From Variovorax ginsengisoli (GTDB taxonomy: Bacteria; Pseudomonadota; Gammaproteobacteria; Burkholderiales; Burkholderiaceae_C), in NCBI RefSeq assembly GCF_030811835.1, contig NZ_JAUSRO010000004.1, positions 248,001 through 312,000 of the forward strand: a stretch of DNA of 64,000 nucleotides, in the 5' to 3' direction. Both the position numbers and the translations under genes were made by a program. The notes below the pieces were generated by a model. That model searched no databases, was not told the DNA's origin, and worked only from the letters and a program-made list of their open reading frames with translations. Numbering within the stretch: the stretch's first letter is position 1; every line of letters begins with the position of its first letter. Below, piece by piece: positions 1 through 7,715 of this stretch.

Positions 1-1938
1 GCCACCGAGATAGGCTTCGATCACTTTCTCGTCGGCCTGCACTTTCGCCGGCTCGCCCTCGGCGATCTTCTGGCCGAAGTCGAGCACCGAGACGGTGTCG
101 CACATGCTCATCACCACATCCATGTGGTGCTCGATCAGGATCACGGTGATGCCGTGGTCGCGGATCTTGCGGATGATCGCGATCAGCTCCTTGATGTCCG
201 GTGCCGTCAGGCCGGCCGCGGGCTCGTCGAGCAGCAGCAGTTGCGGGTCGAGCGCCAGCGCACGCGCAATCTCCAGCAGCCGCTGCTTGCCATAGGGCAG
301 GTTGCGTGCCTCTTCGGCCACGAACTCGCCCAACCCCACGAAATTCAGCAGCCCGAGCGCCCGGCTGACCGCCGCGTCGCTCTCGCGCCGGTAGCGTGGC
401 GTGTGCACGGCCACGTCGAACAGGTTGCTCGCAAAGGTATGGTGCAGGCCCACCTGCACGTTCTGCAACGCGGTCATTTCGCCGAAGAGCTGCACGTTCT
501 GGAAGGTGCGTGCAATGCCCGACAGCGCAATGTCAGACGACGTGCGCCCGACCAGCGAGCGGCCCGCGAAACTGATGGCGCCCGCCGTCGGCACGTAGAT
601 GCCCGTGAGCACGTTCATCATCGTGCTCTTGCCCGAGCCGTTCGGCCCGATCAGGCCGTGGATGGTGCCGCGACGGATGCTCAGGTCGACGTTGTTGAGC
701 GCCTTGAGCCCACCGAACTGCATCAGCACACCGCTGGCCTGCAGCACTTCGGCGCTGCCCCCTGCATGGGCGGCGGTGGCGACCGCATCGGTCGGCGCCA
801 CACCCTCGACGGTCGGCGGCAACTGCACCACCGGCCGGCGCATGTTGAAGGCCTTGCGCACGAAACCGACGATGCCGTCCTGCAGGTAGTAAACGACGAA
901 CAGCATGATCACGCCGAAGATCGACAGACGCCAGTCGGTCATCGTGTCCAGCCAGAACGCGAGCGCGGCCAGCGCAATGCTGCCGACCACGGGAATGGCC
1001 ATCTGCGCCGGCGTGGCCCGTTCGCGCCGGATGGCGACCGCCGCGGTGACCAGCACCAGCACCGCCAGGACCACCGAGACATAGCGAAACAGCACCACGT
1101 CGTCCAGCAGCTTGGGCAGCAGCACGATGATGGCTGCGCCCAGCAGCGAGCCGATGCGGCTCTTGCGCCCGCCCATGATGACGGCCAGCAGGAACAGCAC
1201 CGTCAGCTCGAAGTTGTACGAGTTGGGCGAGATGTATTGCTCGGAATAGGCGTAGAGGCAGCCTGCCAGCCCGGCAAAGCCTGCGCTGATCACAAAGGCG
1301 TACACCTTGTAGCGGTACACCGAAACGCCCATGCAGTCCGACGCCACCGGGCTGCCGCGCAGCGCCTCGAATGCGCGGCCCAGGTGCGAGCGCAGGATAC
1401 GATGCACCACCACCAACGCCAGCACCATCAGCACCACGACCACCCAGTAGAACTCGCGTTCGTCGAGCTTGTGACCGAGCAGCGAAGGCTTGTCGAGCTT
1501 GATGCCCATCGGGCCTTCGGTCAGGAAGCTCATCTCGTTGATGAGGATCTGGATGATGGTGCCGAAGGCCAGCGTGACCATGGCCAGGTAGGGCCCCGAC
1601 ACACGCAGCGCCGGCAATGCCAGCAAGGCGCCGAAGCCCGCCGTGAACAGGATCGCCACCGGCACGGTGATCCAGAACGGCGCCGCCAGCTTGAACACCA
1701 GCACGCCAGCCGCGTAGGCGCCCAGGCCGAACAGACCGGCATGCCCCAGGGACACCTGCCCCGTGTAGCCGACCACGATGTCCAGCCCGAACAGCACGAT
1801 CGCGTAGATCATGATGGTCTCGAGCAGGTGGATGTAGTACGGGTTGTCGATGCCGATCGGGAAAAGCAGCAGCGCAGCGACGCCCGCGATGGCCAGCAGC
1901 AGATGGCTGGTCTTCATTTTTTCGGATTGCAATGCCAC
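1..1938 (-). CDS. livMG: LivM-LivG fusion: branched-chain amino-acid ABC permease joined to ATPase (3' end cut)
   Basis: One open frame runs from GTG at 1938 (or ATG at 1917) to the window edge, about 646 codons. Residues 1 to about 365 are a LivM-type multi-spanning permease. After a linker of about 25 residues, a LivG-type ABC domain starts near 393. Its Walker A (GPNGSGKST) lies near residue 432, followed by a Walker B with LLLLDEPAAGL and a switch histidine in LIEHHMDVV. I checked the frame at 841-900, 601-660 and 1-33 and it is continuous, so this is a real fusion. The last visible residues (EAYLGG) are typical of a LivG C-terminus, so little is missing. It starts 4 bases after the livH stop. 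GTG is preferred because AAGG lies about 9 nt upstream. It would energise import by the inner-membrane complex with LivH and the 2922-4121 binding protein. A livF gene is expected just outside the window. Confidence 0.9.
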   Translation of the reverse strand, partial: MALQSEKMKTSHLLLAIAGVAALLLFPIGIDNPYYIHLLETIMIYAIVLFGLDIVVGYTGQVSLGHAGLFGLGAYAAGVLVFKLAAPFWITVPVAILFTAGFGALLALPALRVSGPYLAMVTLAFGTIIQILINEMSFLTEGPMGIKLDKPSLLGHKLDEREFYWVVVVLMVLALVVVHRILRSHLGRAFEALRGSPVASDCMGVSVYRYKVYAFVISAGFAGLAGCLYAYSEQYISPNSYNFELTVLFLLAVIMGGRKSRIGSLLGAAIIVLLPKLLDDVVLFRYVSVVLAVLVLVTAAVAIRRERATPAQMAIPVVGSIALAALAFWLDTMTDWRLSIFGVIMLFVVYYLQDGIVGFVRKAFNMRRPVVQLPPTVEGVAPTDAVATAAHAGGSAEVLQASGVLMQFGGLKALNNVDLSIRRGTIHGLIGPNGSGKSTMMNVLTGIYVPTAGAISFAGRSLVGRTSSDIALSGIARTFQNVQLFGEMTALQNVQVGLHHTFASNLFDVAVHTPRYRRESDAAVSRALGLLNFVGLGEFVAEEARNLPYGKQRLLEIARALALDPQLLLLDEPAAGLTAPDIKELIAIIRKIRDHGITVILIEHHMDVVMSMCDTVSVLDFGQKIAEGEPAKVQADEKVIEAYLGG

Positions 1939-1942
1939 GTCG

Positions 1943-2818
1943 TCACACCTTCTTGATGGCAGTCTTGCCGAACAGGCCCGCCGGCCGCACGGCCAGCACG
2001 ATGAGCAGCAGCACCAGGCCCGGCACATCCTTGTACCCCGTGCTCAGGTAGAAGCCGGTGGTCGTCTCCGCAATGCCCAGGATGATGCCGCCCACCACGA
2101 TGCCCATGCCGCTGGTCAGCCCGCCGATGATGGCCACTGCAAAGGCCTTCAAGCCGAGCACCGCGCCCATGGTCGCGCCGGTGAGCGTCAGCGGTGCAAT
2201 GAGCACGCCCGCGAACGCCGCCGTCATCGACGACAACGCATAGGAAAACGTGATGACCAGCCCCGTATTGATGCCCATCAGCTTGGCGGCATCACGGTCG
2301 TTGAAGGTCGCGACCACGGCCTTGCCGTAGATCGAACGCCGGTTGAACAGCTCGACCGCCAGCATCATCAGGAGCGCGCCGACCACCACCAGGATTTCCA
2401 TGGGCAGTACGTTGGCGCCGAGGAACTTCAGCGGCGACTCCGGCAGCGGCGACGGGAACTTCAGGTCGTCCCGACCCCACACGTTCTCGGCCACGTTCTT
2501 GAAGATGATGCCCAGCGCAATCGTCGACATGATCCAGCCGAACTCGCTCTTGATCTTGATCGCCGGCCGCACACCGATGCGCTCGACCACCGCGCCCTGG
2601 AACGCGCCGAAGAGACACACCAGCGGAATCATCAGCCAGTAGTTGACGCCCAGGCCGACCAGCGTGAGCCCGACCAGCGCGCCGAGCATCAGCGCATCGC
2701 CCTGCCCGAAGTTGAGGGTGTCGGAGGTTGCGAAAGTCAGCTGGTAGCCGAACGCGATCACCGCATAGATCATTCCCAGCGCAATGCCGCTGAAGATGAG
2801 TTGGGTCAGGATTTGCAT
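1943..2818 (-). CDS. livH: Branched-chain amino-acid type ABC permease LivH
   Basis: This 291-aa inner-membrane permease of the LivH family begins MQILTQLIFSGIALG and has the family's hydrophobic segments throughout. It forms the translocation channel with the LivM half of the downstream fusion. The ATG at 2818 was chosen over an upstream ATG at 2869 because LivH proteins begin with this membrane-entry sequence and GAGAG lies just upstream. The gene lies between the binding-protein gene and the livMG fusion. Its stop is 4 bases before the fusion's GTG, so these two are probably translationally coupled. Substrate specificity (Leu/Ile/Val, amide or urea) cannot be told from the permease. Confidence 0.92.
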   Translation of the reverse strand: MQILTQLIFSGIALGMIYAVIAFGYQLTFATSDTLNFGQGDALMLGALVGLTLVGLGVNYWLMIPLVCLFGAFQGAVVERIGVRPAIKIKSEFGWIMSTIALGIIFKNVAENVWGRDDLKFPSPLPESPLKFLGANVLPMEILVVVGALLMMLAVELFNRRSIYGKAVVATFNDRDAAKLMGINTGLVITFSYALSSMTAAFAGVLIAPLTLTGATMGAVLGLKAFAVAIIGGLTSGMGIVVGGIILGIAETTTGFYLSTGYKDVPGLVLLLIVLAVRPAGLFGKTAIKKV

Positions 2819-2874
2819 GACGTCTCTCGAGGGCGTGGGTCGCAAAAGAAAAAGGGGCGCACGGCGCAAAACAC

Positions 2875-2911
2875 GCGCGCCGCCACGGGAGCAACCCCCG
2901 GGGCGGCGCGC
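2875..2911 (-). terminator. Strong stem-loop between binding-protein gene and livH
   Basis: A perfect 10-bp inverted repeat, GCGCGCCGCC (2875-2884) and GGCGGCGCGC (2902-2911), encloses a 17-nt loop. It lies 11 bases after the stop of the binding-protein gene. On the minus strand a T-rich run follows only about 21 nt later (2844-2853), so it is not a textbook full terminator. In binding-protein-dependent operons such a structure often stops part of transcription or protects the upstream mRNA, giving more binding protein than permease. That role is inferred here. Confidence 0.6.
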
Positions 2912-2921
2912 TCACTGCGGC

Positions 2922-4121
2922 TTACTGCTTGACGCGAACCTTGTCGGCGCTCTTCTGGTCGTCGGCGTTCGCAAACACCACGCGGCCGGCCTTCACTTCG
3001 CCGAACACCGGGATGTTGGAGGTGATGGCGTCATGGTCGGTCTTGGAGAACGGCTTGTTGTAGGTCGTCACCACGCCTTCGACCGGGGTGCTCAGGTCTT
3101 CCAGCGCGGCCTTGATCTTCGGTCCCTCGGTGCTGTTGGCCTGCTTGATGGCCGCAGCCAGCAGGTAGATCGAGTCGTAGCCCTGTGCCGCCGACACCGG
3201 CGAATCCATGCGGTTGTTCTTCGGCTTGAAGGTCTTCACGAAGTTGTCGATGAAAGCCTTGCGCTTGGGCGTGGTCGGCTCCTGGATGAAGGTCTGCGGC
3301 ATGCGCGCACCATCGCCGCCGGGGCCGGCGTTGTCGATGAAGTTGGCCATGGCGAGCGTCCAGCTGCCGATCATCGGCACCTTCCAGCCCAGCTTGGTCA
3401 TGCCGTTGGCGATCTGCGCGAGTTCAGGGCCGATGCCATAGGTCAGGATGGCCTCTGCGCCGGCTTCCTTGGCCTTGAGCAGCTGGGCCGTCATGTCGAC
3501 GTCCTTGATGTTGAACTTCTCGACGGCCACCGGCGTGATGCCCTTGGCCTTGAGCGCCTTTTCCAGATCCTCGCGGCCGAGCTGGCCGTAGTTGGTGGAG
3601 TCGGCCAGGATCGCGACCTTCTTGTAGCCGCGGCGGCCCACGGCCTCCTCCACGATCATCGGCGCCTGGATGCTGTCGTGCGCCGCATTGCGGAAGATGT
3701 AGTTCTCAGGTTCCTTGTCGAACTGGTGCGTGATGACCGAGCCCGTCGCCACGTTGTTGAGCACCGGAATCTTCGCTTCCTGGAAGAAGCGCTGCGACGC
3801 GAGCGCCACGCCGGTATTGATGTAGCCCACCACGGCCACGACTTTTTCCTTGTTGATGAATTCCTGCGCAATCTGCACGCCACGCTCGTTCTTGGCTTCG
3901 TCGTCGCGCTCCACCAGCTGGATCTGGCGGCCCAGCACGCCGCCGGCCTTGTTGATCTCGTCGGTGGCCAGACGCACGCCGTCGCGCATGCTCACCCCCA
4001 TGGAAGACGAACCGCCCGTGAACGGGCCGTCCACGCCAATCTTGATGGGGTCGGCTGCAAAGGCAGCGGCGGAAACTGCGATGAGGCCGGCTACGGCCAG
4101 GCGCTTGAACGGGAACTGCAT
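2922..4121 (-). CDS. Branched-chain amino-acid type ABC substrate-binding protein (LivK/LivJ family)
   Basis: This 399-aa periplasmic protein has a clear Sec signal peptide (MQFPFKRLAVAGLIAVSAAA, cut near AFA-AD). The mature part starts DPIKIGVDGPFTGG, the usual opening of type I periplasmic binding proteins of the LivK/HAAT family. The ATG at 4121 is supported by GGAGAT about 8 nt upstream. An upstream in-frame ATG at 4166 would bury the signal peptide. It is the first gene of the importer set and is followed by a strong stem-loop, then livH and livMG. The ligand is probably a branched-chain or related amino acid or amide. The family is too diverse to say more. Confidence 0.9.
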   Translation of the reverse strand: MQFPFKRLAVAGLIAVSAAAFAADPIKIGVDGPFTGGSSSMGVSMRDGVRLATDEINKAGGVLGRQIQLVERDDEAKNERGVQIAQEFINKEKVVAVVGYINTGVALASQRFFQEAKIPVLNNVATGSVITHQFDKEPENYIFRNAAHDSIQAPMIVEEAVGRRGYKKVAILADSTNYGQLGREDLEKALKAKGITPVAVEKFNIKDVDMTAQLLKAKEAGAEAILTYGIGPELAQIANGMTKLGWKVPMIGSWTLAMANFIDNAGPGGDGARMPQTFIQEPTTPKRKAFIDNFVKTFKPKNNRMDSPVSAAQGYDSIYLLAAAIKQANSTEGPKIKAALEDLSTPVEGVVTTYNKPFSKTDHDAITSNIPVFGEVKAGRVVFANADDQKSADKVRVKQ

Positions 4122-4224
4122 GAGGATGATCTCCAACGGTTGTGATCTGAATGACAGCAAAGTCATCCGACGAACATATAACCAACGATGGAGCTTGCAG
4201 AGAGTGACAACCCTAGCGATTCGG

Positions 4225-4242
4225 GGCGCACTTTGGTGCGCC
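4225..4242 (-). terminator. Hairpin downstream of ylqF, terminator-like without U tract
   Basis: GGCGCAC (4225-4231), loop TTTG, GTGCGCC (4236-4242) form a perfect 7-bp stem. It lies 26 bases after the ylqF stop on the minus strand and before the livK promoter region. No T run follows on either strand, so termination is uncertain. It may instead be a dispersed hairpin element. Confidence 0.35.
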
Positions 4243-4267
4243 GCGTAAGGACTGCGTCAGGACCGCA

Positions 4268-5233
4268 TCAGGGGGCCTCGGAAGGCGGGGCCGCCCGTCG
4301 CAACTTGGGCGAGCGCTTGACCTTGCTGGTGGCCTTTTTCTCGAGCCGCTCGGCGTCGACCTTCTGCCCTTCGGCCAGCCACTGCGCGAACTCCGCAGGC
4401 CGCTCCAGCGTGATGCGCCCCATGCTGCCGTCGCGGAAGGTGTGCATCACGATCTCGGCCGCCTTCTGCAGATTGATGCGCCCCTTGCCCAGCAACGCGC
4501 CCCGTTTGCGGCCGATGGCTTCGAGCAGCTCCTCGTCCTTCATGGCAGCGATGTCGGCCGGGTCGGACGCCAGCTTGAAGCGCGCCTCGACCAGTCCCGC
4601 ATAGTGCTGCTTGAGGTAGTCGAGCAGTTCCAGCGCGACCTCTTCCTCGTCGAAGGCATTGCGGCCCACGGCGCCGCTGGCGGCCAGGTTGTAGCCGCTC
4701 TTGGCCACGATGATGCGCGGCCACAGCATGCCGGGCGTGTCCCAGAGATAGAAGTCGTCGGCCAGCGTGATGCGCTGCTCCAGCTTGGTGATGCCGGCCT
4801 CGTCGCCCGTCTTGGCCTTGCGCGTGCCGCTGAGCGTGTTGATCAGGGTCGACTTGCCCACATTCGGAATGCCGCAGATCAGCACCCGCATCGGCTTGGC
4901 CAGGCCGCCACGGTTGGGCGACAGTGCATGGCAGGCGTCGACCAACTGGCGTGCCGGGGTGGTCAGGCTGGCGTCCAGGCCGATCGCACGGGTGTCGGGC
5001 AGCGCGTTGTAGTGCGCCAGCCATTCGGCCGTGCAGGCCGGGTCGGCCAGGTCCTGCTTGTTGAGGACCTTCAGGCCCGGCTTGTGCCCGGTGAGCTGCG
5101 CGAGCATCGGGTTGGCACTGGAGCCGGGCAGGCGCGCATCGAGCAGCTCGATCACGACGTCGATGTCCTTGATCCGTTCGGCAATGGCCTTCTGGGTCAG
5201 GTGCATGTGACCGGGGAACCATTGAATGGCCAT
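4268..5233 (-). CDS. ylqF: Ribosome biogenesis GTPase YlqF/RbgA family
   Basis: This 321-aa cytoplasmic GTPase has the circularly permuted motif order of the YlqF/RbgA family. NKQD (G4, in KVLNKQDLAD) lies near residue 60. The G1 P-loop GIPNVGKST lies near 125, then the G2 region (GDEAGIT) and G3 DTPGM. Members help late assembly of the large ribosomal subunit. The start MAIQWFPGHM is the conserved family N-terminus. The longer frame to 5548 is rejected because its extra residues look random. The basic C-terminus (KKATSKVKRSPKLRR) may bind rRNA. It is divergent from the CBS-domain gene. Confidence 0.93.
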   Translation of the reverse strand: MAIQWFPGHMHLTQKAIAERIKDIDVVIELLDARLPGSSANPMLAQLTGHKPGLKVLNKQDLADPACTAEWLAHYNALPDTRAIGLDASLTTPARQLVDACHALSPNRGGLAKPMRVLICGIPNVGKSTLINTLSGTRKAKTGDEAGITKLEQRITLADDFYLWDTPGMLWPRIIVAKSGYNLAASGAVGRNAFDEEEVALELLDYLKQHYAGLVEARFKLASDPADIAAMKDEELLEAIGRKRGALLGKGRINLQKAAEIVMHTFRDGSMGRITLERPAEFAQWLAEGQKVDAERLEKKATSKVKRSPKLRRAAPPSEAP

Positions 5234-5317
5234 TCGCTTTCTTTCTTGGGAGACTGGGGAGGGTGTGCATTGTCGGGGCGCTGCGGGTTCCCCCTCGACA
5301 TTTGAATGAATTGGTGC

Positions 5318-5346
5318 TTTTCGATGCCGGCCGCAGGTTCTATGAT
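5318..5346 (+). promoter_or_regulatory. Candidate sigma-70 promoter of the CBS-domain gene
   Basis: A good -10 hexamer TATGAT lies at 5341-5346. Seventeen bases upstream is a weak -35 (TTTTCG, 5318-5323). It sits 54 bases before the CBS start codon, in the divergent ylqF/CBS gap. Only the -10 element is convincing. Confidence 0.35.
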
Positions 5347-5400
5347 GATTCGGTCGCGGCCCGTGCCGGGCTGCATCAACCACTTGCCGGAGGGCTCCGA

Positions 5401-5828
5401 TGAAACCCGTTTCCGAACTGCTCAAGCGCCGCGACTCCGCCGCATGGCGCACCGAGCCCGGTGTCGCTGTTTTCGACGCGCTGCAGGCATTGGCCCGCTT
5501 CGAAGTCGGCGCGCTGATGGTCATGACCCAGGGCCAGCTGGTGGGCATGTTCTCCGAGCGCGACTACACGCGCAAGATCGCCCTGCAAGGCCGCAATTCG
5601 CGCGAGGTCAAGGTCTCGGAGATCATGACGCCCAATGTGCTGACGGTCAAACCCACTGCCACCACCCGCGAATGCATGACGCTCATGAGCCAGAAGCGCA
5701 TTCGCCACCTGCCGGTGGTCGATGGCGACAAAGTGATCGGCCTGTTGTCGATCCGCGACCTGATGGACGACATCATCGCCGACCACGAACAGACCATCGA
5801 ACAGCTCACCACCTACATCCAGAGCTGA
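5401..5828 (+). CDS. CBS-domain pair protein
   Basis: This 142-aa protein is made almost only of two CBS domains (about residues 10-65 and 75-135). Marks are the ERDYTRKI ending of the first, IMTPNVLTV opening the second, and RHLPVVDGDKVIGLLSIRDL. Paired CBS domains form an adenosine-nucleotide sensing module. With no enzyme fused, it probably acts as a stand-alone regulator or binding partner, but the target is unknown. GGAGG lies about 7 nt before the ATG. It converges on the aminotransferase gene, with a hairpin between them. Confidence 0.9.
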
Positions 5829-5838
5829 ATCCCGCACA

Positions 5839-5857
5839 CCGGCCCCGCAGAGGCCGG
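5839..5857. terminator. Short GC hairpin between convergent genes
   Basis: CCGGCC (5839-5844) and GGCCGG (5852-5857) form a perfect 6-bp stem with a 7-nt loop. It lies between the stops of the CBS gene (5828) and the aminotransferase gene (5882). No T tract follows closely, so it is at most a weak bidirectional terminator. Confidence 0.35.
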
Positions 5858-5881
5858 ACGCCGATTTCTCCAGCGACTGCT

Positions 5882-6745
5882 TCAGACCGACTGTTCGGCC
5901 TTCGCGCGCTGGTAGGCCGCGTGCAGGCGTTGGAACACCGGGCCGGGCTCGCCGGACCCGATGGGCTTGCCGTCGAGTTGCGTGACCGGAAGCACTTCCT
6001 TGCTCGCGGAACTGAGCATCAACTCGTCGGCCGTGCGCACTTCCGCCTCGGCGATCGGGCGCAGGACAAACGCAATGCCTTCCACCGCACACAGTTCGGC
6101 CAGCAGGTCGTAACGGATTCCCTCGAGCACATGCGCGCTTTTGGGTGCGCCATACACCGTGCCGTCACGCACCACCCACACGTTGGACGAGGATGCTTCG
6201 GTCAGCAAGCCGTTTCGAAACAGAATGGTTTCCGTCGCGCCGACGTCGGCCGACATCTGGCGCGCCAACACATTGCCCAGCAGCGACGTGCTTTTGATAT
6301 CCGCGCGTTCCCAGCGGAAATCGTTGGCGCTGATGCAGCGCACGCCATCGGCCAACTGCACCTGCGAAACGGGCTTCATCGGCGTGGCCATGATGAACAC
6401 GGTGGGCGTGACGTCCGTTGTCATGACATGGTCGCGCACCGCCACACCGCGCGAGACCTGGATGTAGATCATCTGGTCTTCGGCGGGTTGGGAGGCGATC
6501 AGCTTGCGGCAGCGCTCAATCCATTCCTCGCGGGTGTGCGGGTTGACGATGCGCAGGCTCGCCAGGCTGCGTTCGAGGCGCGCCAGATGCGCGTCGAGCC
6601 GAAACAGCTTGCGCGCATAAACCGGGACGACATCGTAGATGCCGTCGCCGAAGATGAAGCCGCGGTCCAGAACGGAAATCTTGGCTTCGTTGAGGGGCGT
6701 GTAGGCGCCGTTGAGATAACACAGGGTGGTCGGCAGAGCGTGCAT
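5882..6745 (-). CDS. dat: D-amino acid aminotransferase (class IV PLP enzyme)
   Basis: This 287-aa class IV (branched-chain/D-Ala) aminotransferase carries the opening signature ISVLDRGFIFGDGIYDVVPV and the PLP-binding lysine K151 in ADIKSTSLLGNV. The LTEASSSNVWVV motif of the fold-type IV cofactor site follows. The DIKS-LLGNVLARQ context resembles D-amino acid transaminases more than BCAT or ADC lyase, so transamination of D-Ala/D-Glu type substrates is likely. It could feed peptidoglycan precursor supply or D-amino acid breakdown. The start MHALPTTL is preferred over an ATG 13 codons upstream because the family begins right before the CYLNG strand. Confidence 0.88.
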   Translation of the reverse strand: MHALPTTLCYLNGAYTPLNEAKISVLDRGFIFGDGIYDVVPVYARKLFRLDAHLARLERSLASLRIVNPHTREEWIERCRKLIASQPAEDQMIYIQVSRGVAVRDHVMTTDVTPTVFIMATPMKPVSQVQLADGVRCISANDFRWERADIKSTSLLGNVLARQMSADVGATETILFRNGLLTEASSSNVWVVRDGTVYGAPKSAHVLEGIRYDLLAELCAVEGIAFVLRPIAEAEVRTADELMLSSASKEVLPVTQLDGKPIGSGEPGPVFQRLHAAYQRAKAEQSV

Positions 6746-6840
6746 GCAGAGAGATCCAGGAGAGATGACTGGATTGTCCCGCAACTGCCACCCGGCTCAC
6801 CACGGGCGCGACATCCGCGCCTGGGCGGTCACTGGGCGGC

Positions 6841-6865
6841 CAGCGAGGGTCAGCGAGGGTCAGCG
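6841..6865. repeat. Tandem 10-bp direct repeat at the end of a small gene
   Basis: The 10-mer CAGCGAGGGT occurs twice back to back (6841-6850 and 6851-6860), followed by CAGCG. The repeat covers the stop codon of the small secreted-protein gene (6860-6862, minus). It could have arisen by a slip duplication just after the stop. Confidence 0.7.
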
Positions 6866-7096
6866 CCAGACGTAGTGGCCGCGTACGACGCGGCCGTGTT
6901 CCCGATGCGTCGGCACCCAGACTTTGCGCTTGCCATGACGGTCATGGCGCTGCACGGGGCGCATCGTGTTGGCGCGCTCGCGGTCAACGTGGCGCTCCAT
7001 CCGCGGGCCCTGTGGCGGCGGGCCGTCGCGCGTGGGCTGCGCCAGGGCGGTGGCTGAAACAGCAGTGAAGGCCAGAGCAAGAAGCAGCTTTTTCAT
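6860..7096 (-). CDS. Small secreted His/Arg-rich protein of unknown function
   Basis: This 78-aa protein has a clear Sec signal peptide (MKKLLLALAFTAVSATALAQ). The mature chain of about 58 residues is strongly basic and rich in His and Arg (HVDRERANTMRPVQRHDRHGKRK). It ends in VWVPTHREHGRVVRGHYVWR, a pattern of aromatic residues seen in short RcnB-like and related periplasmic proteins. AGGAAA lies about 8 nt before the ATG. I do not know its function. The His-rich character would allow periplasmic metal binding or contact with anionic envelope polymers, but that is a guess. It is divergent from the HPF/RaiA-like gene. Confidence 0.8.
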   Translation of the reverse strand: MKKLLLALAFTAVSATALAQPTRDGPPPQGPRMERHVDRERANTMRPVQRHDRHGKRKVWVPTHREHGRVVRGHYVWR

Positions 7097-7334
7097 GTTT
7101 TCATTTCCTGAGATTTTGCGTGTGCCAAGCGGCACGCTGCACAGCATATGGGCCTCGTTGCGTCTCGCGTGTAGGCCACACAGCTTGAATGCTGTGCGCA
7201 TCCGCGCGCATGCGCAACGGCCGCGAGTGTCGGGCAACACGCCTCACGCATGTTGCCCCCACGCCTACGAGCAGGCTCGCCCAATGGATGCATAGTGAGG
7301 GCATCGTCAACCGAAGAAAGCAAAGGCACATCGC

Positions 7335-7700
7335 ATGCAGATTCAATTGAACACCAGCAACGGCATCGAGAACAAGGAAGGGCTGGACCGTTGGGCGGAC
7401 ACCGAGCTGCGCCAGCAGCTGGCGCGTTTCGCCAACGACGTCACCCGCGTCGAAGTGCATCTGAGCGACGAAAACCATGCCGCGGCAGGGGAAAAGGACA
7501 AGCGCTGCCTCATCGAGGCCCGCATGGCGCATCTGCAGCCGATCGCCGTCACGCACCATGCCGATGGCGTGGATGAGGCCTTCCGTGGCGCGGCGGACAA
7601 GCTCAAGCGCGCGCTGGACAGCGCCCTGGGCAAACAGGCCAAGCATCGCGACCGCGAGTCGATCCGCAGGGACGACGGCGCACTGGCCGACCCGGACTGA
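7335..7700 (+). CDS. HPF/RaiA-family ribosome-associated protein
   Basis: This 121-aa protein matches the short HPF/RaiA fold: MQIQLNTSNGIENKEGLDRW opens the first strand and helix, TRVEVHLSDEN the next strand. CLIEARMAHLQPIAVTHHADGVDEAF and AADKLKRALDSALGK form the second strand and helix. Family members bind the decoding centre of the 30S subunit and silence ribosomes in stationary phase. There is no C-terminal dimerisation domain as in long HPF. The chain ends in a charged tail (KHRDRESIRRDDG). It lies 15 bases before the large unknown membrane-protein gene and may be co-transcribed with it. Confidence 0.85.
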   Translation: MQIQLNTSNGIENKEGLDRWADTELRQQLARFANDVTRVEVHLSDENHAAAGEKDKRCLIEARMAHLQPIAVTHHADGVDEAFRGAADKLKRALDSALGKQAKHRDRESIRRDDGALADPD

Positions 7701-7715
7701 AGGGTCCCTACACGC

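Noticed and set aside
124..1956. Open frame of 610 codons on the plus strand
   Set aside because: It is antisense to the clear LivM-LivG fusion. Its His/Gln/Arg-rich product is typical of the opposite strand of GC-rich genes.
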